Part shown: positions 24,767 to 35,832 of the stretch, piece after piece
Position numbering within the stretch: the stretch's first letter is position 1
How the letters are laid out: the number at the start of each line of letters is the position of its first letter
Source of the DNA: Streptomyces aureus
GTDB lineage: Bacteria; Actinomycetota; Actinomycetes; Streptomycetales; Streptomycetaceae
DNA: 64,000 nucleotides
Direction: 5' to 3'
Assembly: GCF_000725495.1 (NCBI RefSeq)
Contig: NZ_JNZD01000004.1
Coordinates: 558,001 to 622,000 of the forward strand
Translations under genes and position numbers: made by a program
Notes under the pieces: model-generated
What the model was told of the DNA's origin: nothing
What the model saw: only the letters and a program-made list of their open reading frames with translations
Databases searched by the model: none

Positions 24767-24971
24767 GGGGACTCCTGTGCCGTACGGAGTGGTCGACTTC
24801 GATCGTGGGCCCGCACCGGCCCCGGCGCGACCCCAGCGGCCGGCGGCCCGTCCCGTACGGTGGCCCGGGGCCGCCCGCCCAGCGCTCTGTCCGAATCCCG
24901 CCGGACGGAGGGCCGCGCAGGGCGCACCGTAGGGGGTGAAGACGCCGGCAGACCTCGAAAGGACCGGACCG

Positions 24972-25505
24972 ATGACGGTCTACACGACCATGGACAGCCC
25001 GCTCGGCCGACTGCTGCTGGTGGGTGAGGCGTCCGCGACCGCCCGGGGCGGCACCGCGCTCGCCTCGCTGTCCGTGCCGGAACAGAAGCGCGGCGCGGTC
25101 GTCCAGGAGGGCTGGCACGAGGACGCGGACGCCTTCCGCGAGATCGTCGCCCAGCTGCGCTCGTACTTCGACGGCCGACTGACCTGCTTCGACATCGAGT
25201 ACGTGACGAGCGGAAGCGAGTTCCAGCAGCGTGTGTGGAAGGCCCTGGAGACCGTCCCGTACGGCACCACGGTCAGCTACGGGGAGGTCGCGGCGCGGAT
25301 CGGCGCCTCCAGGGCCGCCGTCCGTGCCGTCGGTACGGCGATCGGGGCGAACCCGCTGCTGGTGGTCCGCCCCTGCCACCGGGTGATCGGCGCGACCGGG
25401 GCGCTCACCGGCTACGCCGGAGGCCTGGAGCGCAAGCGACAGCTGCTGGAACTGGAGAACGTGCCCGGTGGACGGCCGCCGGGCGGGGGTGACCTGCCGT
25501 CCTGA
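24972..25505 (+). CDS. ogt: Methylated-DNA--protein-cysteine methyltransferase
   Basis: A 177-residue suicide DNA-repair protein. The active site is RPCHRVIG with the acceptor Cys. Preceding blocks FQQRVWKALETVPYGTTVSYGEVAARIG and ASRAAVRAVGTAIGANPLLVV form the helix-turn-helix DNA-binding wing and Asn hinge. It removes O6-alkyl groups from guanine. ATG 24972 has AAAGGA upstream; GTG 24936 in frame would add 12 residues. Directly downstream is a UvrA paralogue (164 bases away), a possible alkylation-damage grouping. Confidence 0.95.
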   Translation: MTVYTTMDSPLGRLLLVGEASATARGGTALASLSVPEQKRGAVVQEGWHEDADAFREIVAQLRSYFDGRLTCFDIEYVTSGSEFQQRVWKALETVPYGTTVSYGEVAARIGASRAAVRAVGTAIGANPLLVVRPCHRVIGATGALTGYAGGLERKRQLLELENVPGGRPPGGGDLPS

Positions 25506-25668
25506 CCGGCGCCGGCGCGTCCGGGTCACGGGGCCCGACCGGCACCGGCGCCCCCGGGTCGCGGGGTCGGAGAGGCCCTGGGATCGTGGGGTTCGCCCTC
25601 TGCCCCGCCGACGGCCGGGCCGCGGACCACCGGCCCGCGGTACGGGCCGCCCCCCAGGAGTCCCGCCG

Positions 25669-28023
25669 ATGCCCAGCCCCGACGGCCGCCCCCACGACTC
25701 CCGCGTCCGCGTCCGAGGCGCCCGGGAACACAATCTGCGGGGCGTCGACGTCGACATCCCGCGGGACCTGCTCGTGGTGTTCACGGGCGTGTCCGGGTCC
25801 GGGAAGTCGTCGCTGGCCTTCGGCACGATCTACGCCGAGGCGCAGCGGCGGTACTTCGAGTCGGTCGCCCCGTACGCGCGGCGCCTGATCCACCAGGTCG
25901 GGGCGCCGAAGGTCGGGGAGATCACCGGGCTGCCGCCGGCCGTCTCGCTGCAGCAGCGCAGATCGGCGCCCACCTCGCGGTCGTCCGTCGGCACGGTCAC
26001 GAATCTGTCCAACTCCCTGCGGATGCTGTTCTCGCGTGCGGGCGAGTATCCGGCGGGCGCCGAGCGGCTCGACTCGGACGCGTTCTCGCCGAACACGGCC
26101 GCCGGGGCGTGCCCCGAGTGTCACGGTCTGGGCCGGGTGCACCGTACGACGGAGGAGCTGCTGGTCCCCGATCCCGCGCTGACGATCCGCGAGGGCGCGA
26201 TCGCCGCCTGGCCGGGTGCCTGGCAGGGCAAGAACCTGCGGGACATCCTCGACACGCTCGGCCACGACGTGGACCGGCCCTGGCGCGAACTGCCCGCCGA
26301 GGAGCGGGAGTGGATCCTGTTCACGGACGAGCAGCCGGTGGTCACCGTGCATCCGGTGCGCGAGGCCGACCGGATCCAACGCCCTTACCAGGGAACGTAC
26401 ATGAGCGCCCGGCGCTATGTGCTGAAGACCTTCTCGGACACGAAGAGCGCGACCCTGCGGGCCAAGGCCGAGCGCTTCCTCGCCACCGCTCCCTGTCCGG
26501 CGTGCGGCGGCAGCAGGCTGCGGCCCGAGGCACTTGCGGTGACGTTCGGGGGGCGGACCATCGCGGAACTGGCCGCGCTGCCGCTGACCGAGCTCGCGCG
26601 GTCCCTCCCGGCCGGATCCGAGACCGCCCGGGTGCTGACCGAGGATCTCGCGGCCCGTATCGCCCCCGTGGTGGAGCTCGGACTCGGGTACCTGAGCCTC
26701 GACCGGGCCACTCCCAGCCTCTCGGCGGGCGAACTCCAACGCCTGCGCCTGGCAACGCAGTTGCGCTCCGGGCTGTTCGGTGTGGTGTACGTCCTCGACG
26801 AGCCGTCCGCCGGGCTGCACCCGGCGGACACCGAGGCGCTGGTGACGGTGCTGGAGCGGCTGAAGGCGGCGGGCAACTCGGTGTTCGTCGTGGAGCACCA
26901 CTTCGACGTGGTGCGCGGCGCCGACTGGCTGGTCGACGTGGGCCCGGGGGCCGGGGAACACGGCGGACGGGTCCTGCACAGCGGTCCGGTCGCCGCGCTG
27001 GAGGGCGTCGGGGAGTCGGCGACGGGGCGCTTCCTCTTCGACCGCTCCCCCGGGCCGGCGCGGACCGTGCGCGAGCCCCGGGGCGTGGTGTCCGTCGGCC
27101 CGGTCACCCGGCACAATCTGCGCGGGGTCACCGCCGAGTTCCCGCTGGGTGTGTTCACCGCGGTCACCGGGGTCTCCGGCTCCGGGAAGTCCACGCTGAT
27201 CGGCGAGCTGAGCGAGGAACTCGCGGGCGTCGGACGGCTGGTGAGCGTCGACCAGAAGCCCATCGGCCGGACGCCCCGCTCCAACCTCGCCACGTACACG
27301 GGGCTGTTCGACGTCGTGCGGAAGGTGTTCGCCGCGACGGAGGAGGCTTCGGCGCGCGGTTACGGGGTGGGGCGGTTCTCCTTCAACGTGGCCGGCGGGC
27401 GCTGCGAGACCTGTCAGGGCGAGGGGTTCGTCAGCGTGGAACTGCTGTTCCTGCCGAGCACCTACGCGCCCTGCCCGGACTGCGGCGGCGCGCGCTACAA
27501 CCCCGAGACCCTCGAAGTGACGTACCGGGGGCGGAACATCGCACAGGTCCTCGATCTCACGGTGGAGGCGGCGGCGCGCTTCTTCGCCGACGCGGACACC
27601 CCGGCCGTCTCGCGCAGCCTCGGCACACTGCTCGACGTGGGTCTCGGCTATCTGCGGCTCGGCCAGCCCGCCACGGAGCTGTCGGGCGGCGAGGCCCAGC
27701 GCATCAAGCTGGCGAGCGAGTTGCAGCGGGTACGGCGGGTGCACACGTTCTATCTGCTCGACGAGCCGACGACGGGACTGCACCCGGCCGATGTCGAGGT
27801 GCTGATGCGGCAGTTGCACGGGCTGGTCGACGCCGGTCACACCGTCGTGGTGGTGGAGCACGACATGACGGTGGTGGCGGGCGCCGACTGGGTCCTCGAT
27901 CTGGGCCCGGGCGGGGGTGACGAGGGCGGCCGCATCGTGGCCGCCGGACCGCCCGAGCGGATGGCGACGGCACCGGGCCGAACGGCACCCCACCTCGCCC
28001 GCGCGCTGGCCGGCCGTCGCTAG
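25669..28023 (+). CDS. UvrA paralogue (UvrA-like ABC ATPase)
   Basis: A 784-residue protein with two UvrA-type ABC modules. Walker A motifs are GVSGSGKSS and GVSGSGKST, signature motifs [12 protein letters not shown] and [12 protein letters not shown], Walker B motifs [12 protein letters not shown] and [12 protein letters not shown]. Zinc-binding CxxC pairs are seen at CPEC, CPAC, CETC and CPDC. It is shorter than housekeeping UvrA (about 950 residues), probably through loss or reduction of the UvrB-binding insertion. Such paralogues act in accessory repair or in resistance to DNA-binding antibiotics. CCAGGAG precedes ATG 25669. Upstream ogt may be co-regulated. Confidence 0.88.
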   Translation: MPSPDGRPHDSRVRVRGAREHNLRGVDVDIPRDLLVVFTGVSGSGKSSLAFGTIYAEAQRRYFESVAPYARRLIHQVGAPKVGEITGLPPAVSLQQRRSAPTSRSSVGTVTNLSNSLRMLFSRAGEYPAGAERLDSDAFSPNTAAGACPECHGLGRVHRTTEELLVPDPALTIREGAIAAWPGAWQGKNLRDILDTLGHDVDRPWRELPAEEREWILFTDEQPVVTVHPVREADRIQRPYQGTYMSARRYVLKTFSDTKSATLRAKAERFLATAPCPACGGSRLRPEALAVTFGGRTIAELAALPLTELARSLPAGSETARVLTEDLAARIAPVVELGLGYLSLDRATPSLSAGELQRLRLATQLRSGLFGVVYVLDEPSAGLHPADTEALVTVLERLKAAGNSVFVVEHHFDVVRGADWLVDVGPGAGEHGGRVLHSGPVAALEGVGESATGRFLFDRSPGPARTVREPRGVVSVGPVTRHNLRGVTAEFPLGVFTAVTGVSGSGKSTLIGELSEELAGVGRLVSVDQKPIGRTPRSNLATYTGLFDVVRKVFAATEEASARGYGVGRFSFNVAGGRCETCQGEGFVSVELLFLPSTYAPCPDCGGARYNPETLEVTYRGRNIAQVLDLTVEAAARFFADADTPAVSRSLGTLLDVGLGYLRLGQPATELSGGEAQRIKLASELQRVRRVHTFYLLDEPTTGLHPADVEVLMRQLHGLVDAGHTVVVVEHDMTVVAGADWVLDLGPGGGDEGGRIVAAGPPERMATAPGRTAPHLARALAGRR

Positions 28024-28110
28024 CGGCGGGGCAGCGCTCCGGGCGGACGTCGAAGGTGGTCGCACCCGGGGTGCCGCGCATGCCCAAGGCCGGTACGGCC
28101 GCAGGGTGTT

Positions 28111-28254
28111 GCCGCCCTTCCCGGTCTCAGCGGTGCGTCCCGAGCGGTGGGCCCGGGCCTCCGGAGCACCCCGATGCCGGGGATGCCGCCACCCTTCCCG
28201 GTCTCACCCGTGCGTCCCGGACGGTGGTCCGGGGTCGCCGGTGCACCCCCGTGC
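28111..28254. repeat. Degenerate 74-77 bp duplication across a gene's 3' end
   Basis: Units 28111-28184 and 28185-28254 share CCCTTCCCGGTCTCA, GTGCGTCCCG, CGGTGG and a GCCGG/CACCCC tail. The second unit spans the stop codon of the acyltransferase gene; the first lies beyond it. Confidence 0.65.
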
Positions 28255-29388
28255 CGCCTCGGCCAGGGAACGGCGGTCCCGGTGGGCTCCTGCCGGGAGC
28301 AGGGGGCGGACACTCACCTCGGCCACCAGACCGCGGGCCGAGACCACCCGCCAGAGCGAGGCGAGCAGGGAGTCCTCGCCGACGAACGCGGGCGCGGTGC
28401 TCGCGGTTCCGTCGCCGGACAGGTACCGGATGCGGACCGGCTGGACCGGCACCCCGGCGTCCAGCGCGGCCTGGAAGAGGGCCCGGCGGTAGCGGCCCCG
28501 GCCCCGGCCGCACCAGGTACTGCCCTCGGGGAACGCGGCGACGGCCGAACCGCCGCGCAGGGTGGCGGCGACCTCGTCCACCGTGCCGGGCAGGGCGCGC
28601 AGCCGGTCCCGGTCGATGAAGAGGGTGCCGCCCCGGGCGGCCAGCGCGCCCGCCACGGGCCAGCCCCGCACCTCGGTCTTGGCGACCATCCGGGCCGGGC
28701 GGACGGCGGCGAGCAGCGGGATGTCCAGCCAGGAGACATGGTCGGACACGATCAGGACCCCGCCGGCGGGCGGGGCGGCCCCGGTGATCCGGGTCCGGAC
28801 CCCGGCGGTGTGCACCACGGCCAGGCACCAGCGGCGGATCCACCTCCGCCGCGACCCGTCCGGCAGCCGTGCGATCAGCGGGACCAGGGCGACCCCGCAC
28901 ACGACCACGGCCAGCAGCGCGGCCAGCCGGAGGGCGGCCCGGATCGCGCCCGTCCAGGGGCGCCCGGACTCCACGCAGTCGCGCGGCGAACAGGGCGCGG
29001 TGGGCAGCCAGGCACTGGCCGTCCGTACGGGCCCGGCGCCGGTCCTCCGGGGCCGGACGGGACCGGCACCACGCCGCCGCTCGGCCACGGGCCGGACGCC
29101 CGGGCGCGGGGCGCGGGCGGGATCGGTGGCGGGAAGCCGGCCATGACCGGCGACGGTCCTCAGGGTCTCGGCGGGGCCGGCGTCGGGCCGCGCGACCCTC
29201 ACCGGTCCGGCAACCGGCCGCGGGCCCTGGCCGGAACCCGGGGTGGGCCGCGAATCCTCGGAGGGGTCGGGGACGGGCCGTCGGGGCGACGGGACGGCGT
29301 CGGCGGGCGGCGCGGGTTCCGGGACCGCGGCGGACCCGGGGCCAAGGAGGGCCGGCGGGTGGGGCGCTCCGGTGCGGGGCGTGCTCAT
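28204..29388 (-). CDS. olsA: PlsC-type acyltransferase, OlsA-like, with long Pro-rich N-terminus
   Basis: A 394-residue membrane-associated protein. Residues about 1-150 are Pro/Ala/Arg-rich and without structure. A hydrophobic helix follows (AALLAVVVCGVALVPLI), then the 1-acylglycerol-3-phosphate acyltransferase domain: SDHVSWLD (H-x4-D catalytic motif), RGGTLFIDR and FPEGSTW. Its ATG overlaps the stop of the OlsB-like gene (TGATG). In ornithine-lipid synthesis OlsA adds the second acyl chain to the lyso-ornithine lipid formed by OlsB; S. coelicolor has this gene pair next to sdh (SCO0920/0921, from memory). General phosphatidic acid synthesis is the alternative. Confidence 0.8.
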   Translation of the reverse strand: MSTPRTGAPHPPALLGPGSAAVPEPAPPADAVPSPRRPVPDPSEDSRPTPGSGQGPRPVAGPVRVARPDAGPAETLRTVAGHGRLPATDPARAPRPGVRPVAERRRGAGPVRPRRTGAGPVRTASAWLPTAPCSPRDCVESGRPWTGAIRAALRLAALLAVVVCGVALVPLIARLPDGSRRRWIRRWCLAVVHTAGVRTRITGAAPPAGGVLIVSDHVSWLDIPLLAAVRPARMVAKTEVRGWPVAGALAARGGTLFIDRDRLRALPGTVDEVAATLRGGSAVAAFPEGSTWCGRGRGRYRRALFQAALDAGVPVQPVRIRYLSGDGTASTAPAFVGEDSLLASLWRVVSARGLVAEVSVRPLLPAGAHRDRRSLAEAARGCTGDPGPPSGTHG

Positions 29389-30158
29389 CAGGCGGGGACG
29401 AGCGAGAGGAAGTGCCGCAGATAGCGCGGGTTGACCCGGCGCATCGACAGCAGCACGTACAGGTCGGCGACCCCGAAGTCCGTGTCGTGCGCGGGTTCGC
29501 CGCACACCCAGGCGCCGAGGCGGAGGTATCCGCGCAGCAGCGGGGGCAGTTCGGTGCGGGCCGGGCGGGCGACGCCCTCGGGGCTCCAGGGCAGCAGCGG
29601 ACGGACCCGGAACTCCTCGGGGGCCAGGTGCCTGTCCCGGACCCGGTCCCAGGTGCCCGCGGCGAGGGTTCCGCCGTCGGCGAGCGGGACGGAGCAGCAG
29701 CCGGCGAGCCATTCGTGGCCGCCGTCGACCATGTAGCGGGCGATGCCCGCCCAGATCAGTCCGATGACCGCGCCGTCGCGGTGGTCGGGGTGGACGCAGG
29801 AGCGGCCGACCTCGACCAGGGAGGTGCGTATTCCGGCCAGCGGGCCGAGGTCGAACTCGCTCTCGGAGTAGAGGCGGCCGGCGACGGCGGCACGGTCGGG
29901 CGGCAGCAGCCGGTAGGTGCCGACGACCTGGCCGCTGTGGGTGTCGCGGACGAGCAGGTGGTCGCAGTACGCGTCGAAGGCATCGATGTCGAGACCGGGC
30001 TGCGGGGTGTTCAGGAGGGCGCCCATCTCCCCGGCGAAGACGTCGTGTCGCAGCTGCTGCGCGGCCCGTACGTCGGCCTCTGTGCGGGCCAGGGTGACGG
30101 TGTAGCGGGTGGGGGCGAGGGGCTCGCTCGGGGTGTCGAGGGTGGAAACGCCGGTCAT
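29388..30158 (-). CDS. olsB: Acyl-ACP:L-ornithine N-acyltransferase, OlsB-like GNAT
   Basis: A 256-residue GNAT-fold protein of the acetyltransferase-5 (PF13444) group that contains OlsB. Conserved blocks are RAAQQLRHDVFAGEMG, DIDAFDAYCDHLLV, VVGTYRLLPP, and VEVGRSCVHPDHRDGAVI. OlsB attaches a 3-hydroxyacyl chain from acyl-ACP to the ornithine alpha-amino group. The coupled downstream PlsC-type gene supports ornithine-lipid synthesis, a phosphate-free membrane lipid. ATG 30158 has AGGAGAG upstream. A hairpin lies between it and sdhB, so it probably has its own promoter in 30159-30357. Confidence 0.85.
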   Translation of the reverse strand: MTGVSTLDTPSEPLAPTRYTVTLARTEADVRAAQQLRHDVFAGEMGALLNTPQPGLDIDAFDAYCDHLLVRDTHSGQVVGTYRLLPPDRAAVAGRLYSESEFDLGPLAGIRTSLVEVGRSCVHPDHRDGAVIGLIWAGIARYMVDGGHEWLAGCCSVPLADGGTLAAGTWDRVRDRHLAPEEFRVRPLLPWSPEGVARPARTELPPLLRGYLRLGAWVCGEPAHDTDFGVADLYVLLSMRRVNPRYLRHFLSLVPA

Positions 30159-30357
30159 GGCACTCTCCTGGTCACGGGCCGGTTCGGCGGAGGGGAACCC
30201 CGTGCTCCAGGGGAGTCGGGAGCCCGGGGTGCGGCAGGCCGGATCCGAACGGTCTGCGCGCTCCTGTTCTTCCGACGCCGGTTGGCGCCTGCGTGACCAG
30301 TGCCAGGAGGGCGGATGTGGGGATGCTGAATGACAGGGGTGCCCCGCAAAAGCGAGA

Positions 30358-30390
30358 CGGGACCGGGTATGAGCACCACACCCGGTCCCG
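30358..30390 (-). terminator. Terminator of the sdh operon
   Basis: 11-bp perfect arms (30358-30368 and 30380-30390) around an 11-base loop, 34 bases beyond the sdhB stop. Confidence 0.7.
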
Positions 30391-30423
30391 CCCGTCCGCA
30401 CCGTACGGCGAACGACTTCGGCC

Positions 30424-31169
30424 TTAACGGCGCCCCGCCTTGCGGGTGGCGCGCAGCCACTCCTTGTTCATGGCGGTGATGGAGAACAGCGGGATGCCCT
30501 TGGGGCAGGCGGTCGCGCACTCCCCGGTGAGGGTGCAGCCGCCGAAGCCCTCCTCGTCCATCTGCCCGACCATGTCGAGGACGCGGGTCTCCCGTTCGGG
30601 GGCGCCCTGCGGCAGCACGTTCAGGTGGTTGATCTTGGCCGAGGTGAACAGCATGGCGGCGCCGTTCGGGCAGGCGGCCACGCAGGCCCCGCAGCCGATG
30701 CATTCGGCGTGCTCGAAGGCGAAGTCGGCGTCGGGCTTGGGCACGGGGGTGGCGTGCGCCTCGGGGGCGGCGCCGGTCGGGGCGGTGATGTAGCCGCCGG
30801 CCTGGATGATCCGGTCGAAGGCGGAGCGGTCGACGACGAGGTCCTTGACGACCGGGAAGGCGGCGGCGCGCCACGGTTCGACGTCGATGGTGTCGCCGTC
30901 GCGGAAGGAGCGCATGTGCAGCTGGCAGGTGGTGGTGCGCTCGGGTCCGTGCGCGTCGCCGTTGATGACGAGGCTGCACGCGCCGCAGATGCCCTCGCGG
31001 CAGTCGTGGTCGAAGGCGACGGGGTCATCGCCGGCGAGGATGAGCTCCTCGTTGAGGGTGTCGAGCATCTCCAGGAACGACATGTCGGCCGAGATGCCGT
31101 CCACCTCGTACGTGGACATCGCTCCGTCGGCGTCGGCGTTCTTCTGCCGCCAGACGCGCAGGGTGAGCT

Positions 31170-31173
<4 letters not shown>
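30424..31173 (-). CDS. sdhB: Succinate dehydrogenase/fumarate reductase iron-sulfur subunit
   Basis: A 249-residue subunit carrying three Fe-S clusters. [16 protein letters not shown] holds [2Fe-2S] ligands, [14 protein letters not shown] and [14 protein letters not shown] hold the [4Fe-4S] and [3Fe-4S] ligands. It passes electrons from the flavoprotein to the membrane quinone site. ATG 31173 overlaps the sdhA stop (ATGA), so translation is coupled. The length and cluster spacing suit the type-B three-subunit complexes. Confidence 0.96.
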
Positions 31174-33128
<1,955 letters not shown>

Positions 33129-33129
33129 T

Positions 33130-33837
33130 TCAGCTCACCACTCCGGTCATGACGCCCACGGGTACGGCGATGAAGCCGGCCGTGAGCAGCGCTGCGAGGA
33201 CGTTGGCGACGGTCTTCAGGGCGCGGTCGCGGGTGCGGCTGCCGGCCCCGAGGGTCTGGGCGGCGCTCCAGAAGCCGTGCCGGACGTGCAGGCCGAGCGC
33301 CAGCATCGCGACGATGTAGACGACGTCGCCGTACCAGGTGGAGAAGGTGTCCACGACGTTCTGGTACGGGTGGCCCTCCTGGAAGCCGCCGGAGTGCACG
33401 GTGCCGGTGGTCAGGTCGAGGAGGTGCCAGACGATGAACAGGCCGAGGATGACCCCGCCCCAGCGCATCGTGCGGGTGGCGTAGCTCGCGCGGCGCTTCT
33501 TGTGCGCGTAGCCGCTCGGCCGGGCCCTGAGGTCGCGGCGGCTGAGCTGGTAGGCGGATGTGGCGTGGGCGACCACGGCGACGACCAGGACCACGCGGAC
33601 GAGCCACAGGGTCCAGCCGTAGTGCATGAAGGGTTCGCCGACGGTCCGCAGCCAGTGGGCGTAGTGGTTGAACTCGCCCGCGCCGAAGTAGATCTTCAGG
33701 TTCCCGATCATGTGGGCGACCAGGTAGAGCAGCATGATCAGGCCGCTGACGGCCATCACGGTCTTCTTGCCGACGGAGCTGTCCCACACGGTGCGTGCCA
33801 TGGACGGCCGTCGGTCCGTCCGCGTTGCCAGAGCCAT
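33130..33837 (-). CDS. sdhC: Succinate dehydrogenase cytochrome b subunit (type B)
   Basis: A 235-residue integral membrane protein with about five hydrophobic helices: near residues 28-46, 75-95, 126-143, 165-185 and 210-230. Conserved His residues ([36 protein letters not shown]) are candidate axial ligands for two haems b, as in Bacillus/Wolinella-type enzymes. There is no sdhD, as expected for type B. Start at 33837 or at ATG 33801; neither has a strong ribosome binding site. First gene of sdhCAB, divergent from a LysR gene. Confidence 0.92.
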   Translation of the reverse strand: MALATRTDRRPSMARTVWDSSVGKKTVMAVSGLIMLLYLVAHMIGNLKIYFGAGEFNHYAHWLRTVGEPFMHYGWTLWLVRVVLVVAVVAHATSAYQLSRRDLRARPSGYAHKKRRASYATRTMRWGGVILGLFIVWHLLDLTTGTVHSGGFQEGHPYQNVVDTFSTWYGDVVYIVAMLALGLHVRHGFWSAAQTLGAGSRTRDRALKTVANVLAALLTAGFIAVPVGVMTGVVS

Positions 33838-33897
33838 GGGAAGAGACGGTAGGCCGCCGGGAACCGATCAGTCCAAGACATGGAACGGCTCGTTTCC

Positions 33898-33912
33898 ATA
33901 GCGATGAGCTAT
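33898..33912. promoter_or_regulatory. LysR-type T-N11-A palindrome between sdhC and lysR gene
   Basis: ATAGC-GATGA-GCTAT contains T-N11-A (33899-33911) within an inverted repeat. It lies 10 bases upstream of the LysR start and in the sdh divergent control region. Confidence 0.5.
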
Positions 33913-33921
33913 CGTCGGGGG

Positions 33922-34812
33922 GTGCAGTTCCAGCAGCTCCAGTACTTCGTGGCCGTCGCGGAGACCCGGCACTTCACCCGGGCCGCCGACCTCGTGCATG
34001 TCGCGCAGCCCTCGCTGTCCCAGCAGATCAAGGCGCTGGAGCGGGAATTGGGGGCCGATCTGTTCCTGCGGGCGCGGGGGAACATCACGCTCACCGACGC
34101 GGGCGAGGCCCTGCTGCCGCTGGCCCGGCGCATCCTCGCCGACGCGGACACGGCCCGGCACGAGGTCCAGGAGCTGGCCCAGCTGCGCAGTGGCCGGGTG
34201 CGGCTCGGCGCGACCCCGAGCCTGTGCACCGGTCTGCTGCCCGACGTGCTGCGCGCCTTCCACGACCGCTATCCGGGCATCCGGCTGCTCATCGAGGAGG
34301 GCGGCTCGCACGATCTGGTCCGGGGGCTCGCGCGCGGCGCCCTCGACCTGGCGCTCGTCGTCCTGCCCCTGCCCACCCCCTCCCCCGCGCTGACCACGGT
34401 GGAGCTGCTGCGCGAGGACCTCGTGGTGGTGTCCTCGCCTGAGGCGTCCGTGCCCGGCGGCGGCAACGGCCGGCGGACCGTGCGGGTGGCCGATCTGGAG
34501 GGCGAACGCCTGGTGATGTTCCGGCACGGCTACGACCTGCGGGAGCTGACCGTGGCCGCCTGCCGCGCCGAGGGTTTCGAGCCCGACTTCGCGGTCGAGG
34601 GCGGTGAGATGGACGCGGTCCTCGGCTTCGTCCGGGCCGGTCTCGGGGTGGCCGTCGTGCCGCGCATGGTGGCCGCGCGGTCGGGGGCGGGGCTGCGGGT
34701 GACGCCGCTGGCGCCGCCCGGTCTTGAGCGGACCATCGCCCTGGCGCACCGCAGCGACGTGGCACCGCCCCGGGCGGCCCGGGAGCTCCAGCGGATGCTG
34801 CTGGAACGCTGA
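33922..34812 (+). CDS. LysR-family transcriptional regulator
   Basis: A 296-residue regulator. The N-terminal winged helix is VQFQQLQYFVAVAETRHFTRAADLVHVAQPSLS-type, split across the DNA-recognition helix, followed by the long linker helix and an effector-binding domain from about residue 90 (LRLGATPSL-like start, GLGVAVVPRM near the end). I choose GTG 33922 because the family begins here and because the putative T-N11-A operator would otherwise lie inside the coding region; an earlier ATG in frame adds 14 residues. Divergent from sdhC, so it probably controls the sdh operon and itself. Confidence 0.92.
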   Translation: MQFQQLQYFVAVAETRHFTRAADLVHVAQPSLSQQIKALERELGADLFLRARGNITLTDAGEALLPLARRILADADTARHEVQELAQLRSGRVRLGATPSLCTGLLPDVLRAFHDRYPGIRLLIEEGGSHDLVRGLARGALDLALVVLPLPTPSPALTTVELLREDLVVVSSPEASVPGGGNGRRTVRVADLEGERLVMFRHGYDLRELTVAACRAEGFEPDFAVEGGEMDAVLGFVRAGLGVAVVPRMVAARSGAGLRVTPLAPPGLERTIALAHRSDVAPPRAARELQRMLLER

Positions 34813-34837
34813 CGGCGGACGGTGCCCCGCCCGGAAG

Positions 34838-35617
34838 TCACCAGGTCGGGATGAGGCCGCCGTCGATGACGAAGTCGCTGCCGGTGATGTTGCGCGCGCG
34901 GTCCCCGGCGAGGAACAGGACCAGTTCGGCCACCTCGGACGGCTGGGAGAAACGGCCGGTGACGGTCGCGCCGGAGGCCTTGGCGACCACGTCGCCCGGG
35001 CTGCCCCCGACGACGGCCGAGACCGTCTCGGCCACGCCCCCGCCGCCGAGCCACAGGTCGGTCTCCACCGGTCCCGGGCTCACGGTGTTGACGCGGACGC
35101 CCTTCGGGCCGACTTCCTTGGACAGCGCCTTGGAGAACGCCACCAGGGCGGCCTTGCCCGCGCTGTAGTCGACGACCAGCGGGTCGGGCAGGGTGGCGTT
35201 GACCGAGGCGATGGTCACGATCGAGCCCTCTCCGGCGGACAGCATCGCCGGCAGGGCCGCACGGGTGACCCGTACGGCCGTCAGGAGGTTCAGATCGAGG
35301 GTGCGCCGCCACTCCTCGTCGGTGACCGACAGGAAACCTCCGGTGCGGGCGGGGGCCGTACCCACGTTGTTGACCAGGACGTCGATGCGCCCGCCCGCCG
35401 CCTCGACGAGCCGGGCCGCGGCCTCCGGTTCGGCGAGGTCGGCCGCCACCCAGGTCACGTTCCCCTTCGCCGCCAGGGCGTCGAGGGCCCCGGAGCGGCC
35501 GCGGGAGCCGGCGATCACCCGCGCGCCCGCCCCGGCCAGCGCCTCCGTGACCGCGAGTCCGATGCCCTTGCTGGCTCCGGTGACGACGGCCGTCCTGCCC
35601 TGAAGTTCGGTGCTCAT
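34838..35617 (-). CDS. Short-chain dehydrogenase/reductase
   Basis: A 259-residue classical SDR. The cofactor site is VVTGASKGIG, followed by LVNNVGTAPA, the catalytic Ser in TIASVNAT, the Tyr/Lys pair in VDYSAGKAA and PGPVETDLW. GGAG nine bases before ATG 35617 sets the start; the frame is open far upstream but without family similarity. It is convergent with the LysR gene. Substrate cannot be inferred. Confidence 0.93.
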   Translation of the reverse strand: MSTELQGRTAVVTGASKGIGLAVTEALAGAGARVIAGSRGRSGALDALAAKGNVTWVAADLAEPEAAARLVEAAGGRIDVLVNNVGTAPARTGGFLSVTDEEWRRTLDLNLLTAVRVTRAALPAMLSAGEGSIVTIASVNATLPDPLVVDYSAGKAALVAFSKALSKEVGPKGVRVNTVSPGPVETDLWLGGGGVAETVSAVVGGSPGDVVAKASGATVTGRFSQPSEVAELVLFLAGDRARNITGSDFVIDGGLIPTW

Positions 35618-35832
35618 CCGTCTCAGCTCCATGTGTGGGAGGTCCTCCCGTCCATGAGACCCACCGGCGGGCCCGGGCGCGAGGCGTGGGGCGACGCCTC
35701 CCCGCCCGCCATACCCGTCGAAGGGCGTCGGGACGGGAGGCGTTCCGCGGGTCCGGACGTTCCGCGGGTCCCGGGTGGCCCGCCCCCGAGCGGCACGCCT
35801 CCGCCGGGGAGGCGTGCCGGGCGGGACGGGCT

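Noticed and set aside
23913..25826. 637-codon minus-strand open frame across ogt and NTF2-like genes
   Set aside because: It overlaps well-supported genes in other frames and is Arg/Gly/Pro-rich, typical of GC-driven shadow frames.
30159..30423. A missing sdhD gene near sdhB
   Set aside because: Type-B complexes use a single cytochrome b subunit, which is already encoded by sdhC; the region holds a terminator and promoter.
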